From CAYXFD01 sp964464175 (GTDB taxonomy: Bacteria > Cloacimonadota > Cloacimonadia > Cloacimonadales > JAJBBL01), in assembly GCA_964464175.1 (NCBI GenBank), contig CAYXFD010000014.1, positions 1 through 64,000 of the forward strand: DNA of 64,000 nucleotides. The letters are read 5' to 3'. How positions within the stretch are numbered: position 1 is the first letter of the stretch; each line of letters begins with the position of its first letter. Under the pieces are notes generated by a model that saw nothing but the letters and a program-made list of their open reading frames with translations, searched no databases and was not told the origin of the DNA. Below are positions 42,463-51,589 of the stretch, piece after piece. The translations under genes were made by a program, and so were the position numbers.

Positions 42463-44337
42463 TTACTTGATTTCTCCGAGGATATTACCGGCATTTTCAT
42501 GGCCTAATTCCGCTGCCTTTTTCAAATATTCCAGGCTCAGCTCATATTCTTCCGTCAAGTAATAGGTGAGAGAAAGATTATTGTAGGGGATTGGGTTATC
42601 AGGTTTGAGTTCGATAGCTTTAAGGTATGCCTTTTTTGCTTCCTCGTAATTACCGAGCATCCTGTAACAATCAGCTTTATTAGAGTAAGTATAGGGATCA
42701 TCTCGATCAATTGCCAGTGCTAATAGATAGTTTTCAATTGCTACTTCGAAGTCACCGAGATTTTTGTGATAGTTACCGATATTGAAATAAACTCTGCTAT
42801 ATCCCGGTTCCAATTCTAAGACTTTCTGATAATAAATCAGGGCTGTTTCCCAGTTCTGCAACTCATGATAAGAGGCAGCCAGATTGAAGAGGGCATTGGG
42901 ATAGCCGGGTTGTATTTCCAGTGCTAATTGATAATAATGAACGGCATCTTCATAGTTTTCTAAGCGGAAGGAAGCATTACCAAGGTTGAAGAATACTTCG
43001 GGATAAATAAAGGAGGACTGCAATGCTTTCCGGTAATAAGCGATTGCTTCTTCATATCGTTCCGACCTAAAAAGAGCATTTCCTATTCTGAAATATGTCA
43101 GGTCATTATCGGGATCACTATCAATGACTTTTCTATAGATATTGATCGCTTCATCATATTCATTCAGTTGGTAGAAACAATCGGCAAGATTGAGCAATGC
43201 TCGCGGATTATCAGGATTAAGGTTTATTGATCCGCGATAAAAATAGACGGCTTCCCAGTACGAATGCTGTTTAAAACAGACGTCACCCAGCATTTGAAAA
43301 AGTTGGTGATCCCGAGGGTAATGAAGCAACAATCTTTTTAGAACCGGAACTACTTCTGGTAACAGATTCTGATCTATCAGTAAAAGGGCAAGCTCCCGAT
43401 CGGTTTCAGCGTATTCTTTTTGATTATCGGCAGCAATTTTCGCATAGCTGCTAACTTTTTTGCTTTGTCCGATTTGCTCATAGTAGCGGGCAAGGAAAAA
43501 AGCAGCTTCCGGATATCTTTTATCCAGTTCAAGCAGTTTTTCGTAAAGAGATACTGCCTTCTCCGTTTCCCCTTTTTCTTCCAGATACTTGCCCTTCAGT
43601 AACAGGGCATCTTGATCCCCGGGAATGGTCTCAAGCCAGGTTTTTAAGGTTAAAACTGCTTTCTCTGTATCATCCAGCAGTTGAAAAGTGTCATAGAGTT
43701 TGTGAAAAATCTGTCCCTGAGCAGGATTGATTGCTAACGCACTGTCGTAATGAGCCACTGCCTGTTCAAAGTCCTTAATAGAATAATCTTTATCACCGAG
43801 AAACATATAGTGATTAGCTTTGATTTCCCTTAAGTAGAATTCAAGATCAGCAAGCAGGTAGTCTTTTGTTTCATCTGCCACGTAAGATATAAGAGAAGTA
43901 TTAATTAAGATGAGATTGGAGAAGAGAGACTTATAGTAATCAAGCAGACCGGAGATTTCCCGGGGAGAAAGTGATAAGAGGTATTTGATGTCGTTACTGT
44001 CTCTGAGCGAGATATCTGCTTTGATAATCAAACGTTCATCTTTGATTGTCTCCGAAAAATCTTCCTGATTAAACAAGAGAGGTATTAGATAAAGGATCTC
44101 TTGTTTAGTGACCGGCAGATGTTGGCGGTCACTCTTTGGCAACTCAGCAATTAAGCCGGCAACGTGTTCGGACAACTGTAAGGAAAGCTGATAAATCGTA
44201 TATTCATAGGCATAAAAATGGAGCAGTGAATAATCAATTCCGGATATTAGCTCAAAGGAGTTGCAGCGGGATATTTCCATTCCTGTTAAGGAACCGAACA
44301 GAAGCAAGATAAGAATAAAAAAAAGATATCTTTTCAT
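42463..44337 (-). CDS. Exported TPR-repeat protein
   Basis: 624 residues with a signal peptide (MKRYLFFILILLLFGSLTG). A non-repeat region (about 25-170) is followed by 11-13 TPR units to the C-terminus (AVAHYDSALAINPAQG, AINIYRKVIDSDPDN, AIAYYRKALQ, ALIYYQKVLELEPG), the last two Sel1/TPR-like. No enzyme motif is seen. No Shine-Dalgarno sequence precedes ATG 44337, though no better start exists. It is 118 bases upstream of the kinase gene on the same strand and could belong to its operon. A periplasmic partner for the kinase's TPR sensor is plausible but inferred. Confidence 0.85.
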   Translation of the reverse strand: MKRYLFFILILLLFGSLTGMEISRCNSFELISGIDYSLLHFYAYEYTIYQLSLQLSEHVAGLIAELPKSDRQHLPVTKQEILYLIPLLFNQEDFSETIKDERLIIKADISLRDSNDIKYLLSLSPREISGLLDYYKSLFSNLILINTSLISYVADETKDYLLADLEFYLREIKANHYMFLGDKDYSIKDFEQAVAHYDSALAINPAQGQIFHKLYDTFQLLDDTEKAVLTLKTWLETIPGDQDALLLKGKYLEEKGETEKAVSLYEKLLELDKRYPEAAFFLARYYEQIGQSKKVSSYAKIAADNQKEYAETDRELALLLIDQNLLPEVVPVLKRLLLHYPRDHQLFQMLGDVCFKQHSYWEAVYFYRGSINLNPDNPRALLNLADCFYQLNEYDEAINIYRKVIDSDPDNDLTYFRIGNALFRSERYEEAIAYYRKALQSSFIYPEVFFNLGNASFRLENYEDAVHYYQLALEIQPGYPNALFNLAASYHELQNWETALIYYQKVLELEPGYSRVYFNIGNYHKNLGDFEVAIENYLLALAIDRDDPYTYSNKADCYRMLGNYEEAKKAYLKAIELKPDNPIPYNNLSLTYYLTEEYELSLEYLKKAAELGHENAGNILGEIK

Positions 44338-44408
44338 GATTTTTGATAAATTAGTTTAGATATAACAATGATACCCTGCTAATGAGCTGCATATTAGTCC
44401 CCTGTTAG

Positions 44409-45377
44409 TTAGCCGACTACTCCGGCTCTGATCAAATCATGCATATGGAGAATACCTATCGGGTTGCGCTTTACATCAGTTACCGGCAGCATAGTTATCT
44501 TGTGATCTTCCATCAGAGTCAGAGCAGCAACAGCTAATGATTCCGGGGAGATTGATTTTGGCTCTTTGGTCATTGCTTCTTGGGCTGAACATTCAAGTAT
44601 ATCTCCCCCTTTAGTCATTAATCTCCGTAAATCTCCGTCAGTAATTATTCCAATCAAAGTTCCTTCTTCGTTTACCACATTCGTACAACCGAGCCCTTTT
44701 TCGGTCATGGTAAGAATAACGTCTTTCATCTTTTCCCGGGCTTGAACAAGCGGATTTTCTTTTCCCTGATGCATCAGATCTTCAACCTTTAAAAGGAGTT
44801 TTTTGCCAATAGTTCCACCCGGATGAAACCTGGCAAGATCTTGGATCTGGAAATTCCTTTTCTTTAATAAAGCTACGGCTAAAGCATCGCCAATGGCTAA
44901 AGCAACCGTAGTACTGGCAGTCGGTACCAGATTAAAGGGTTCGCTGCCTGAGGGGACAGAAGAATCCAGAACTACGTCAGCACTCTTTGCCAGTTGGGAA
45001 TCCGGATTCCCTGTTATCGCTATAATAGGGATCTGCAGGAACTTGATATAGGGAATAATGGCCAGTAGTTCCTGGGTATTACCACTGTAAGATACTGCTA
45101 AAACCACGTCATCCCTGTGGAGGATGCCAAGATCTCCATGAATGCCTTCGGCTGCATGCAGGAAGATAGAGGTTGAACCGGTACTGGCAAGGGTAGCTGA
45201 AATCTTTCTTCCGATTAATCCTGTTTTACCCATTCCGGTAACGACTGTTTTCCCCGGAGAACTATAGATCAACCCGACTGCTTTTTCCATGCGAGCATCA
45301 ATTTTATCCGCTGCTCTTTCAATGGCATCGGCAGCCAATTTCATTTCCCGTTTAACTTCACTAATTAAGTCGCTCAT
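44409..45377 (-). CDS. kdsD: Arabinose-5-phosphate isomerase (KdsD/KpsF/GutQ family)
   Basis: 322 residues, the usual family length. The N-terminal SIS sugar-isomerase domain (about 30-175) carries GMGKTGLIGRKISATLASTG, HGDLGI, SYSGNTQEL and PTASTTVALAIGDALA. Two CBS domains follow (about 205-320; VEDLMHQGKENPLV, GIITDGDLRRL). The enzyme converts ribulose-5-phosphate to arabinose-5-phosphate, the first committed step to Kdo in lipopolysaccharide, implying an outer membrane. No other Kdo gene lies nearby. Ribosome site GAGGAT is about 10 bases upstream. Confidence 0.95.
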   Translation of the reverse strand: MSDLISEVKREMKLAADAIERAADKIDARMEKAVGLIYSSPGKTVVTGMGKTGLIGRKISATLASTGSTSIFLHAAEGIHGDLGILHRDDVVLAVSYSGNTQELLAIIPYIKFLQIPIIAITGNPDSQLAKSADVVLDSSVPSGSEPFNLVPTASTTVALAIGDALAVALLKKRNFQIQDLARFHPGGTIGKKLLLKVEDLMHQGKENPLVQAREKMKDVILTMTEKGLGCTNVVNEEGTLIGIITDGDLRRLMTKGGDILECSAQEAMTKEPKSISPESLAVAALTLMEDHKITMLPVTDVKRNPIGILHMHDLIRAGVVG

Positions 45378-45500
45378 TTCCTATAATCCTCAATAACAAT
45401 TGAATAAGCTCTTTTGTCTCCGGTATAAAAAAACTTCTGACTAACTAATAAAAAAAACATCAAAGGGCAGAAAAGGTAAACCCGGTCTTAAGTTCTACAG

Positions 45501-47408
45501 TTACTCCAATTCATTTCTCAATTCAGTTACTGCTTCATCGAAAGAATAGCTTCCTAAATCACCCATCTTATGTTTCCTCAAAGAGAGAGTGTTATTGTCT
45601 TCTTCTCTTTGTCCGAGAATCACCATGTAAGGGATTTTTTTCAGCTCGGCATCTCTGATTTTATAACCGACCTTCTCGTTCCGGGGATCAGTTTTGACCC
45701 GGAATCCCTGTCTTGCTAACTTTTCACAGATCCTGACAGCATACCTTTCATAAAGCTCTGAAACAGGGAGTACCATAATTTGAACGGGAGCTAACCAGAA
45801 AGGGAAATCACCGGCATGGTATTCGATCAAAGTACCGAAAAATCTCTCCATTGAGCCCAACAGCGCCCGGTGAATCATATAAGGTCTGTGAGCTTTATTA
45901 TCTGCTCCGATATATTCCATAGAGAAACGTTCGGGCAGATTAAAGTCGAACTGGATGGTTGAACACTGCCAGGAACGGTTAAGGGCATCTTTTATCTTGA
46001 TATCAATCTTGGGTCCGTAAAATGCTCCGCCCCCTTCATCCAGCGAATACTCCAGTTTTTGGTTATCCAGTGCTTCTCTTAAAGCCTTAGCAGCATTTTC
46101 CCACATTGATTCGTCACCTACGGATTTTTCCGGTTTGGTGGCTAAGCAAATCTCGAAATCCTGAAATCCGAATTTACGGAGCATGGAGAGAGAGAATGTG
46201 ATCAATTTATCCACCTCGACCTCAAGTTGCTCCGGAGTACAGATGACATGGGCATCATCCTGAGTGAAACCCCTGACTCTCATCAATCCATGCAAAACTC
46301 CCGATCTTTCATAACGGTAAACAGTACCCATTTCGGCAAAACGAAGCGGTAATTCTCTGTAACTGTGTTTATCGGATTTATAGATCATTATGTGAAATGG
46401 ACAGTTCATCGGTTTCAGATAATACATTTGTCCTTCTACTTCAATAGGGGCAAACATACTATCAGAGTAAAAACCAAGATGTCCGCTCGTCTTCCACAAA
46501 TCTGCTTTTCCGATGTGCGGAGTATTGACTACCTGATAACCGGCTTCAAAATGCTGTTTTTTCCAATAGTCTTCGATCAGGGAACGGATCATTGAGCCGT
46601 TAGGATGCCAGAGAACGAGTCCGGGACCAATCTCATCATTGATTGAGAAGAGATCCAGTTCTTTACCGAGTTTCCGGTGGTCTCTTTTTTTCCGCTCTTC
46701 CAGGTCTTCCAGAAACTGATTCAATTCTTTCTTGGCTGGAAAACTGATGCCGTAAATTCTTGCCAGCATCTTATTCTGTTCATCACCACGCCAGTAAGCT
46801 CCGGAAGTTTTCAGCAGCTTCACCGCTTTTATCTTTCCGGTATGGGGGAGATGAGGACCGCGGCAGAGATCTGTAAAATCTCCCTGTGAATATAGTGACA
46901 ATTTCTCTCCCGGGGGAAGGTCCTCGATAATCTCTACCTTATATGTCTCTCCCATTTTCTTGAAGAGAGAGATTGCCTGTTTTTTTGTCATTTCCTTTCT
47001 GGTGAAAGGGAGACGTTCTTTGATCAGTTCTTTCATTATTTTTTCGATATTGATCAGATCATCGTCAGTGAATGGAGTTTCCTTATCGAAGTCATAATAA
47101 AAACCCTCTTCTATGGCCGGACCAATAGTTACCTTGACTTCCGGGAAGAGCTTTTTGACCGCATGAGCCATCAAATGTGCGGTACTATGCCAATAGATCT
47201 CTCTCCCTTTAGAGGTCTCGAATGAATGAAAGATCAACTCTCCATCTTCATTCAAAGGAAGATCAAGATCGATCATTGCTCCGTTAAATTCTGCTGCAAG
47301 AGCTTTGATCGAAACCTCTTTATCAAACTCCCGGGCAACTTCTGCCGGGGTTATTCCTTGAGAAAACTCCCTGATATTTCCATCTGGTAAAGTAACTTTA
47401 ATGTTCAT
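45501..47408 (-). CDS. thrS: Threonyl-tRNA synthetase
   Basis: 635 residues, full length. An N-terminal TGS domain (1-60) and the N2 editing domain with HSTAHLMAHA precede the class II catalytic core. Zinc ligand Cys336 lies in MNCPFHIM, with motif 2 RYERSGVLHGLMRVRGFTQDDAH and motif 3 VQIMVLPVS / LLGSMERFFG. The anticodon-binding domain occupies the last 100 residues. It charges tRNA-Thr and removes misattached Ser. AGAGGAAT lies 7 bases before ATG 47408. It shares orientation with its neighbours but is separated by about 100 bases on each side. Confidence 0.97.
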   Translation of the reverse strand: MNIKVTLPDGNIREFSQGITPAEVAREFDKEVSIKALAAEFNGAMIDLDLPLNEDGELIFHSFETSKGREIYWHSTAHLMAHAVKKLFPEVKVTIGPAIEEGFYYDFDKETPFTDDDLINIEKIMKELIKERLPFTRKEMTKKQAISLFKKMGETYKVEIIEDLPPGEKLSLYSQGDFTDLCRGPHLPHTGKIKAVKLLKTSGAYWRGDEQNKMLARIYGISFPAKKELNQFLEDLEERKKRDHRKLGKELDLFSINDEIGPGLVLWHPNGSMIRSLIEDYWKKQHFEAGYQVVNTPHIGKADLWKTSGHLGFYSDSMFAPIEVEGQMYYLKPMNCPFHIMIYKSDKHSYRELPLRFAEMGTVYRYERSGVLHGLMRVRGFTQDDAHVICTPEQLEVEVDKLITFSLSMLRKFGFQDFEICLATKPEKSVGDESMWENAAKALREALDNQKLEYSLDEGGGAFYGPKIDIKIKDALNRSWQCSTIQFDFNLPERFSMEYIGADNKAHRPYMIHRALLGSMERFFGTLIEYHAGDFPFWLAPVQIMVLPVSELYERYAVRICEKLARQGFRVKTDPRNEKVGYKIRDAELKKIPYMVILGQREEDNNTLSLRKHKMGDLGSYSFDEAVTELRNELE

Positions 47409-47506
47409 TTATAATTCCTCTTTATGTAATTGCTATCCTATAGATCTTACGAGACGTTTTGTTTGGTTATTTTCTCGTAACAATCTTTCTTTAATATAGT
47501 CTTATT

Positions 47507-48814
47507 CTATTCATCTTCTTCCAGAGCAAAGGGGGACTTAACCTCTTTCTTTTCAATCATTTCCGTTAATCTATCGGCTGCTTCCTTCAGAGCTTCCCTG
47601 GTACCTATCCTACCCCTGAGAACTCTTTCCAAAACTCGTTCTTCCAGATATCTTCTAATCTCGAACCATTCGGGAATCGGTGGTTCGAAAGTGGCATAGT
47701 TTAACTGATCATAGACATCTGCCATCTCAGGATTGAGCTCCAGACGTTTGCTCAGTACAGGTACCTCAAAAGCACTCTTGCGAACCGGCATGTAATATGT
47801 TTTGTGAGACCAGCGTGCCGTCTGTTCTGTGTCGGTAAACCATTTAATAAACTCCCAGGCAGCTCTATGTCTCTCTTCATCTTTCGTGTCAAAAATGCAG
47901 ATATTTGTTCCGCTGATAACATTTCTGTTAGTCTCTTTTATAGGCAGGGCAGCAATACCGAGTAAAAAATCAATTCCTGCCCGCTCCATATAAACAGCGG
48001 AAACACTTGAGCCTTCGACCATGGCGATCTCACTTGCCAGTAGATCGTTCTGCCATTCGAATCCTGCCGATAGATATGCAGTTTTATCTACATTTAACAG
48101 AGTGTTCAGGTGCTCCATAGCTTCAACTCCCGGTTCCAGATGGAAAAGTGGTCTTCTGAAATCAGGTGTCATCATATCGCCGCCAGCCTGCAGCAAGAGA
48201 TTAGCGAACATCCAGACACTTGTAGAGAAAGTAGTACCATGCTGATCAATCTTTCCATCACCGGTAGTATCACGAGTCATTATCCGGCAAATTTCCCTGA
48301 ATTCTGCCCAGGTTCGGGGTGGCTGATGGGGATTCAATCCCTCTCGGAAGAACATATCTTTATTATAGTATAAGACTCGAACGCTTTTGTTAAAAGGGAA
48401 AGACCAAATCTTCCCATCAATCATGCTGCTGTCGAGAAATACCTGATAGATATCGGCAAAATCATCCTCACCGAAATCTTCGTCTTCACTGATCAGATCA
48501 TCCAAGGGAACTAAGACACCGCCTGTTACCAATCCGGCAGTCCAGGATTCAAACACCTGGGCCAGATCAGGCTGAGTCCCAGCCTGGATCGAGGCCATGA
48601 GTTTTTGGGACAGAGCTGTGTAATTACCCATAGAAATAGCATGAATATGAATATCAGGATGAGAGGCATTAAATTCATCAATCAGTTCAATCAAGGCATC
48701 ACCTAAAGGTCCTCCTAAGGCATGCCAGAATTCCAGTTCGGCCGGACGTTCTTTCTGTCCGCAGCCGGTAAGCAATAACGCCAAAACGATCAATATATAT
48801 ACGAGATATCGCAT
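47507..48814 (-). CDS. Extracytoplasmic sugar-type solute-binding lipoprotein
   Basis: 435 residues. A lipoprotein signal with lipobox LLTGC (lipidated Cys18) precedes a family 1 / UgpB-like solute-binding fold (LEFWHALGGPLGDAL, FNASHPDIHIHAISMGNYTALSQKLMASIQAG broken motif, PDLAQVFESWT). Such proteins deliver sugars or glycerol-3-phosphate derivatives to an ABC permease. No permease or ATPase gene adjoins it, so the transporter must be elsewhere or the protein works alone. GGAGG is 7 bases before ATG 48814. The C-terminus is unusually acidic and basic (EKKEVKSPFALEEDE). Confidence 0.88.
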   Translation of the reverse strand: MRYLVYILIVLALLLTGCGQKERPAELEFWHALGGPLGDALIELIDEFNASHPDIHIHAISMGNYTALSQKLMASIQAGTQPDLAQVFESWTAGLVTGGVLVPLDDLISEDEDFGEDDFADIYQVFLDSSMIDGKIWSFPFNKSVRVLYYNKDMFFREGLNPHQPPRTWAEFREICRIMTRDTTGDGKIDQHGTTFSTSVWMFANLLLQAGGDMMTPDFRRPLFHLEPGVEAMEHLNTLLNVDKTAYLSAGFEWQNDLLASEIAMVEGSSVSAVYMERAGIDFLLGIAALPIKETNRNVISGTNICIFDTKDEERHRAAWEFIKWFTDTEQTARWSHKTYYMPVRKSAFEVPVLSKRLELNPEMADVYDQLNYATFEPPIPEWFEIRRYLEERVLERVLRGRIGTREALKEAADRLTEMIEKKEVKSPFALEEDE

Positions 48815-49014
48815 CTGTTATCCTCCGCTAAATGACTATAGGCAAAGTAAAAATTGAATAGTTAACGTCAATGATTTTTTAAAATAATTGTCTAATGATC
48901 ACCGCTCAATGAGCATAGTGGATTCTCACGGGTGGAGAAAAAATAGCTCTCATGTTTCCATACAAAGTCGAAAACCGTTCTTTCCTGAATGGTAAGTAAA
49001 ATTACCGGGAAGAG

Positions 49015-50073
49015 CTAATTTGTATTTATATAGAGTTTAATTGACTCGGTTTTCCCTCTTACCTTGAGTTCATTGTAATAACTGAATTGTGAAAAGGTAT
49101 CTCTGTTAGCTCGGGCAAGAGTAGCTTCTGAGATCAAGAGCCGGTTTACAGGACTCAGTTTTTCGATCCGGGCTGCTGTATTTACTGCATCTCCGATAAC
49201 TGTCAGATCCTTTCTGTTAACGGTACCTATATCTCCTTGGATTACGGTTCCGCTGTTAATTCCTATTCTGATGTTGATCCCCTCTTTACCTTTTTCCTGC
49301 AACCGCTTATTTAGTGAAACCAAACCTTCATTAATGATCTTCAAAGCACTATTTATCGCATCGTTAGCATCAGTAAATATTGCCATAACTGCGTCACCGA
49401 TGTACTTATCAATATCTCCGAAACATTCCCTGGTGATAACATCGCAGATCTCAAAAAGACTGTTCAACATCTCCACTGTCTCTTCCGGCTCATTTTGTTC
49501 GGTAAAGGCAGTAAAGCCGACAACATCGATATACATAATTGTTACATCGATCTGCTGGGATTTGATGGCAGTGTTCTCATCTTTGATCTGGATTCTGACT
49601 TCATCATAAGTCTTATTGGATACATATCTTTTGATCAGGTTAGTGAACTTTTCCTGCAAGATCCTATAGTTTTCCTGGGATGAAATATCACGAAAGACCT
49701 CAATAGCACCGGCAATACGGCCATCATCATCATAGATAGCCGAGATATGGGTTTCTACCGGAAATCTCTTCCCGTTTTTATGCTTAGGATATACCTTAGC
49801 ACTGATCGGTTTACCGTCAGACATAACTTTGACAATGGGACAGTTATTCTGACAGAGCAGCACTCCGTTCTCATCAATATGATTCAAAATATTCTCTGAA
49901 CAGCGGCACCCTTTAACTTCCTCAGATCTGAAGCCGGTAAGGTCTTCACTCCCTTTGTTCCAAAAGATTATCTCTCTCTTTTCATCAACTATATAAACTC
50001 CATCAAAGAGATGGTTAAGAGTCAGATCAAAAATCTTATCATCACTTATCTGTTGAGCGATTTGATTTTTCAT
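49015..50073 (-). CDS. PAS domain-class III adenylate/guanylate cyclase
   Basis: 352 residues, soluble. A PAS domain (about 15-135) contains a Cys-rich loop (KGCRCSEN...LLCQNNCP) that could bind metal, haem or an Fe-S cluster. A short coiled linker leads to a class III cyclase domain (about 170-350). Metal-binding Asp183 (MYIDVVGFTAF) and Asp227 (DKYIGDAVMAIF) are present, as are the transition-state residues in VIGDAVNTAARIE. It should make cAMP or cGMP in response to redox or a small ligand; the substrate base cannot be decided. AAGGAG lies 6 bases before ATG 50073, and a TTGACA (minus strand, 50120-50125) is about 47 bases upstream. Confidence 0.9.
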   Translation of the reverse strand: MKNQIAQQISDDKIFDLTLNHLFDGVYIVDEKREIIFWNKGSEDLTGFRSEEVKGCRCSENILNHIDENGVLLCQNNCPIVKVMSDGKPISAKVYPKHKNGKRFPVETHISAIYDDDGRIAGAIEVFRDISSQENYRILQEKFTNLIKRYVSNKTYDEVRIQIKDENTAIKSQQIDVTIMYIDVVGFTAFTEQNEPEETVEMLNSLFEICDVITRECFGDIDKYIGDAVMAIFTDANDAINSALKIINEGLVSLNKRLQEKGKEGINIRIGINSGTVIQGDIGTVNRKDLTVIGDAVNTAARIEKLSPVNRLLISEATLARANRDTFSQFSYYNELKVRGKTESIKLYINTN

Positions 50074-50564
50074 AGGCTACTCCTTAATCATAGGATAAAA
50101 AATTGCATTCAGAGATTTTTGTCAAGAGACAAAGCGATAAAAAAGGTCTCGTTTGTTTGACAGCACAACTCTTCTTCGTCTCCCTAACTGAGAACGATGA
50201 TGGTTTTTTTCACTTCAACTTGGGAAGAAGTATTAACTGACGACAGATTTATCCCGGTTATGGTAACTAAAGGAGTCTATTCATAACAAAATCAGGCTAC
50301 AATTAACCTCTCTTTCTTCGCAGTCATGGCAGAGTAAGCGACTTTCTCCGGTATATTTTCTTTCTTTATAATATTAGGTTAGCAGAGGGAAAGAGCTGAG
50401 TCGGCTGGAGAAGTCTTAGCTGGTTCACTATGCTAACCTTGAGATATGATAGGTTTTCATGATGGCAGAGAACAGTCTCAACGATTGAGTAATAGATAAA
50501 AAGAATAATTCATTTGACAGAAAAGTGCTGACTTTTCATCCATCAAAGAAAAAATGGATAAACT
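50074..50564. other. Divergent intergenic region, about 490 bases
   Basis: No gene is supported. It contains the probable promoter hexamer of the cyclase (50120-50125, minus), another TTGACA (50157-50162, plus), a two-stem inverted-repeat element (50376-50439), a palindrome CTCAA-CGA-TTGAG (50477-50489) and a TTGACA (50514-50519, plus) ahead of the antiporter gene. Confidence 0.5.
50376..50439 (+). promoter_or_regulatory. Two-stem RNA-like element upstream of a cation antiporter gene
   Basis: The outer arms AGGTTAGCA (50376-50384) and TGCTAACCT (50431-50439) are exact reverse complements. Inside them, AGCTGAG (50394-50400) pairs with CTTAGCT (50415-50421) through one G-U pair, leaving a symmetric 9 x 9 internal loop and a 14-base apical loop. 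No known riboswitch class was recognised. It could be a leader element or a small RNA; the pairing is seen, the role is not known. Confidence 0.35.
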
Positions 50565-51524
50565 ATGATAGAGATTCTATTCTTCATCGTCGGGTTTGTT
50601 TTTTTGGTCAAGGGTGCTGATTTACTCGTTGACGGCTCATATTTTGTGGCAAGGCATCTCCGGATTTCTGAGTTGGCAATCGGACTGACAGTAGTAGCTT
50701 TTGGTACTTCTCTTCCCGAATTGGTGGTTAATCTCTCAGCAAGTTTCCGGGGAGCTTCCGACTTAGCGATTGGGAATGTCTTTGGCAGCAACATTGCCAA
50801 TGTTCTGCTGATACTGGGCGTGAGTGCCATTCTCTGCCCTTTGCCCTTGCAGAAAAAGACAATTGTCTCCGAGATACCCTTTACCCTGATCGCTGCCTTG
50901 TTAGTAGGTTTCCTGGCCAATGCTGCCCTGTTCAATGATGAAAAGACCATGCTTCTCAGCCGCTGGGACGGACTTATTCTTCTTTTCTTTTTTGGCCTAT
51001 ATTTGGTTTATATTGTCAAAACTGCCAAGGAAAATGAAGATACCCTTTATGATAAAGAGGTCAAGACACTCAATCTAAAAAAATCAGTTATCTACATCAT
51101 TCTCGGAGTTATCGGTCTGTTTCTCGGAGGTAAATGGATCGTTGACGGTGCGGTTTATATTGCCGGCATTCTAGATTTGAGTGAAGGTTTTATCGGCTTA
51201 ACAGTCGTAGCTATAGGAACTTCATTACCGGAACTCGTAACTTCGGTAACGGCTGCAATGAAGGGAAACATTGATATCTCCATCGGTAATATCATCGGCT
51301 CTAACATCTTCAACCTTCTCTGGGTATTGGCGATCAGTTCAATCATAAAACCTCTCCCTTTTTCCGGAATAAACAACATTGATATCATTATTATGGTCTT
51401 TTCCTGCACTTTGATAATCATTGCTATGGCTACCGGTGTGAGAAATGCCATTGACCGTAAAAACGGCTTTCTCTTTCTGGTCATCTATTTTGCTTATCTG
51501 ATATATCTCTTTTACCGTGGTTGA
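50565..51524 (+). CDS. CaCA-family cation (Na+/Ca2+-type) antiporter
   Basis: 319 residues, about ten hydrophobic segments. The two inverted alpha-repeats show the family signature: GTSLPELVVNLSA with GNVFGSNIANVLLILG in the first half, GTSLPELVTSVTAA with GNIIGSNIFNLLWVL in the second. Similar to YrbG, it exchanges Ca2+ (or another cation) for Na+ or H+ across the inner membrane. ATG 50565 lacks a strong ribosome site; a five-codon out-of-frame mini-frame (50554-50568) overlaps it. TTGACA at 50514-50519 is a possible -35. Confidence 0.93.
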   Translation: MIEILFFIVGFVFLVKGADLLVDGSYFVARHLRISELAIGLTVVAFGTSLPELVVNLSASFRGASDLAIGNVFGSNIANVLLILGVSAILCPLPLQKKTIVSEIPFTLIAALLVGFLANAALFNDEKTMLLSRWDGLILLFFFGLYLVYIVKTAKENEDTLYDKEVKTLNLKKSVIYIILGVIGLFLGGKWIVDGAVYIAGILDLSEGFIGLTVVAIGTSLPELVTSVTAAMKGNIDISIGNIIGSNIFNLLWVLAISSIIKPLPFSGINNIDIIIMVFSCTLIIIAMATGVRNAIDRKNGFLFLVIYFAYLIYLFYRG

Positions 51525-51589
51525 TGGAGCGGGAAAGAGATATCTGTTTTTTGCTTGCAATTCAACTAAAAGAATATTAAGATCTCGGT

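Noticed and set aside
50554..50568. Five-codon mini-frame overlapping the antiporter start
   Set aside because: It is short enough to arise by chance and has no ribosome site.
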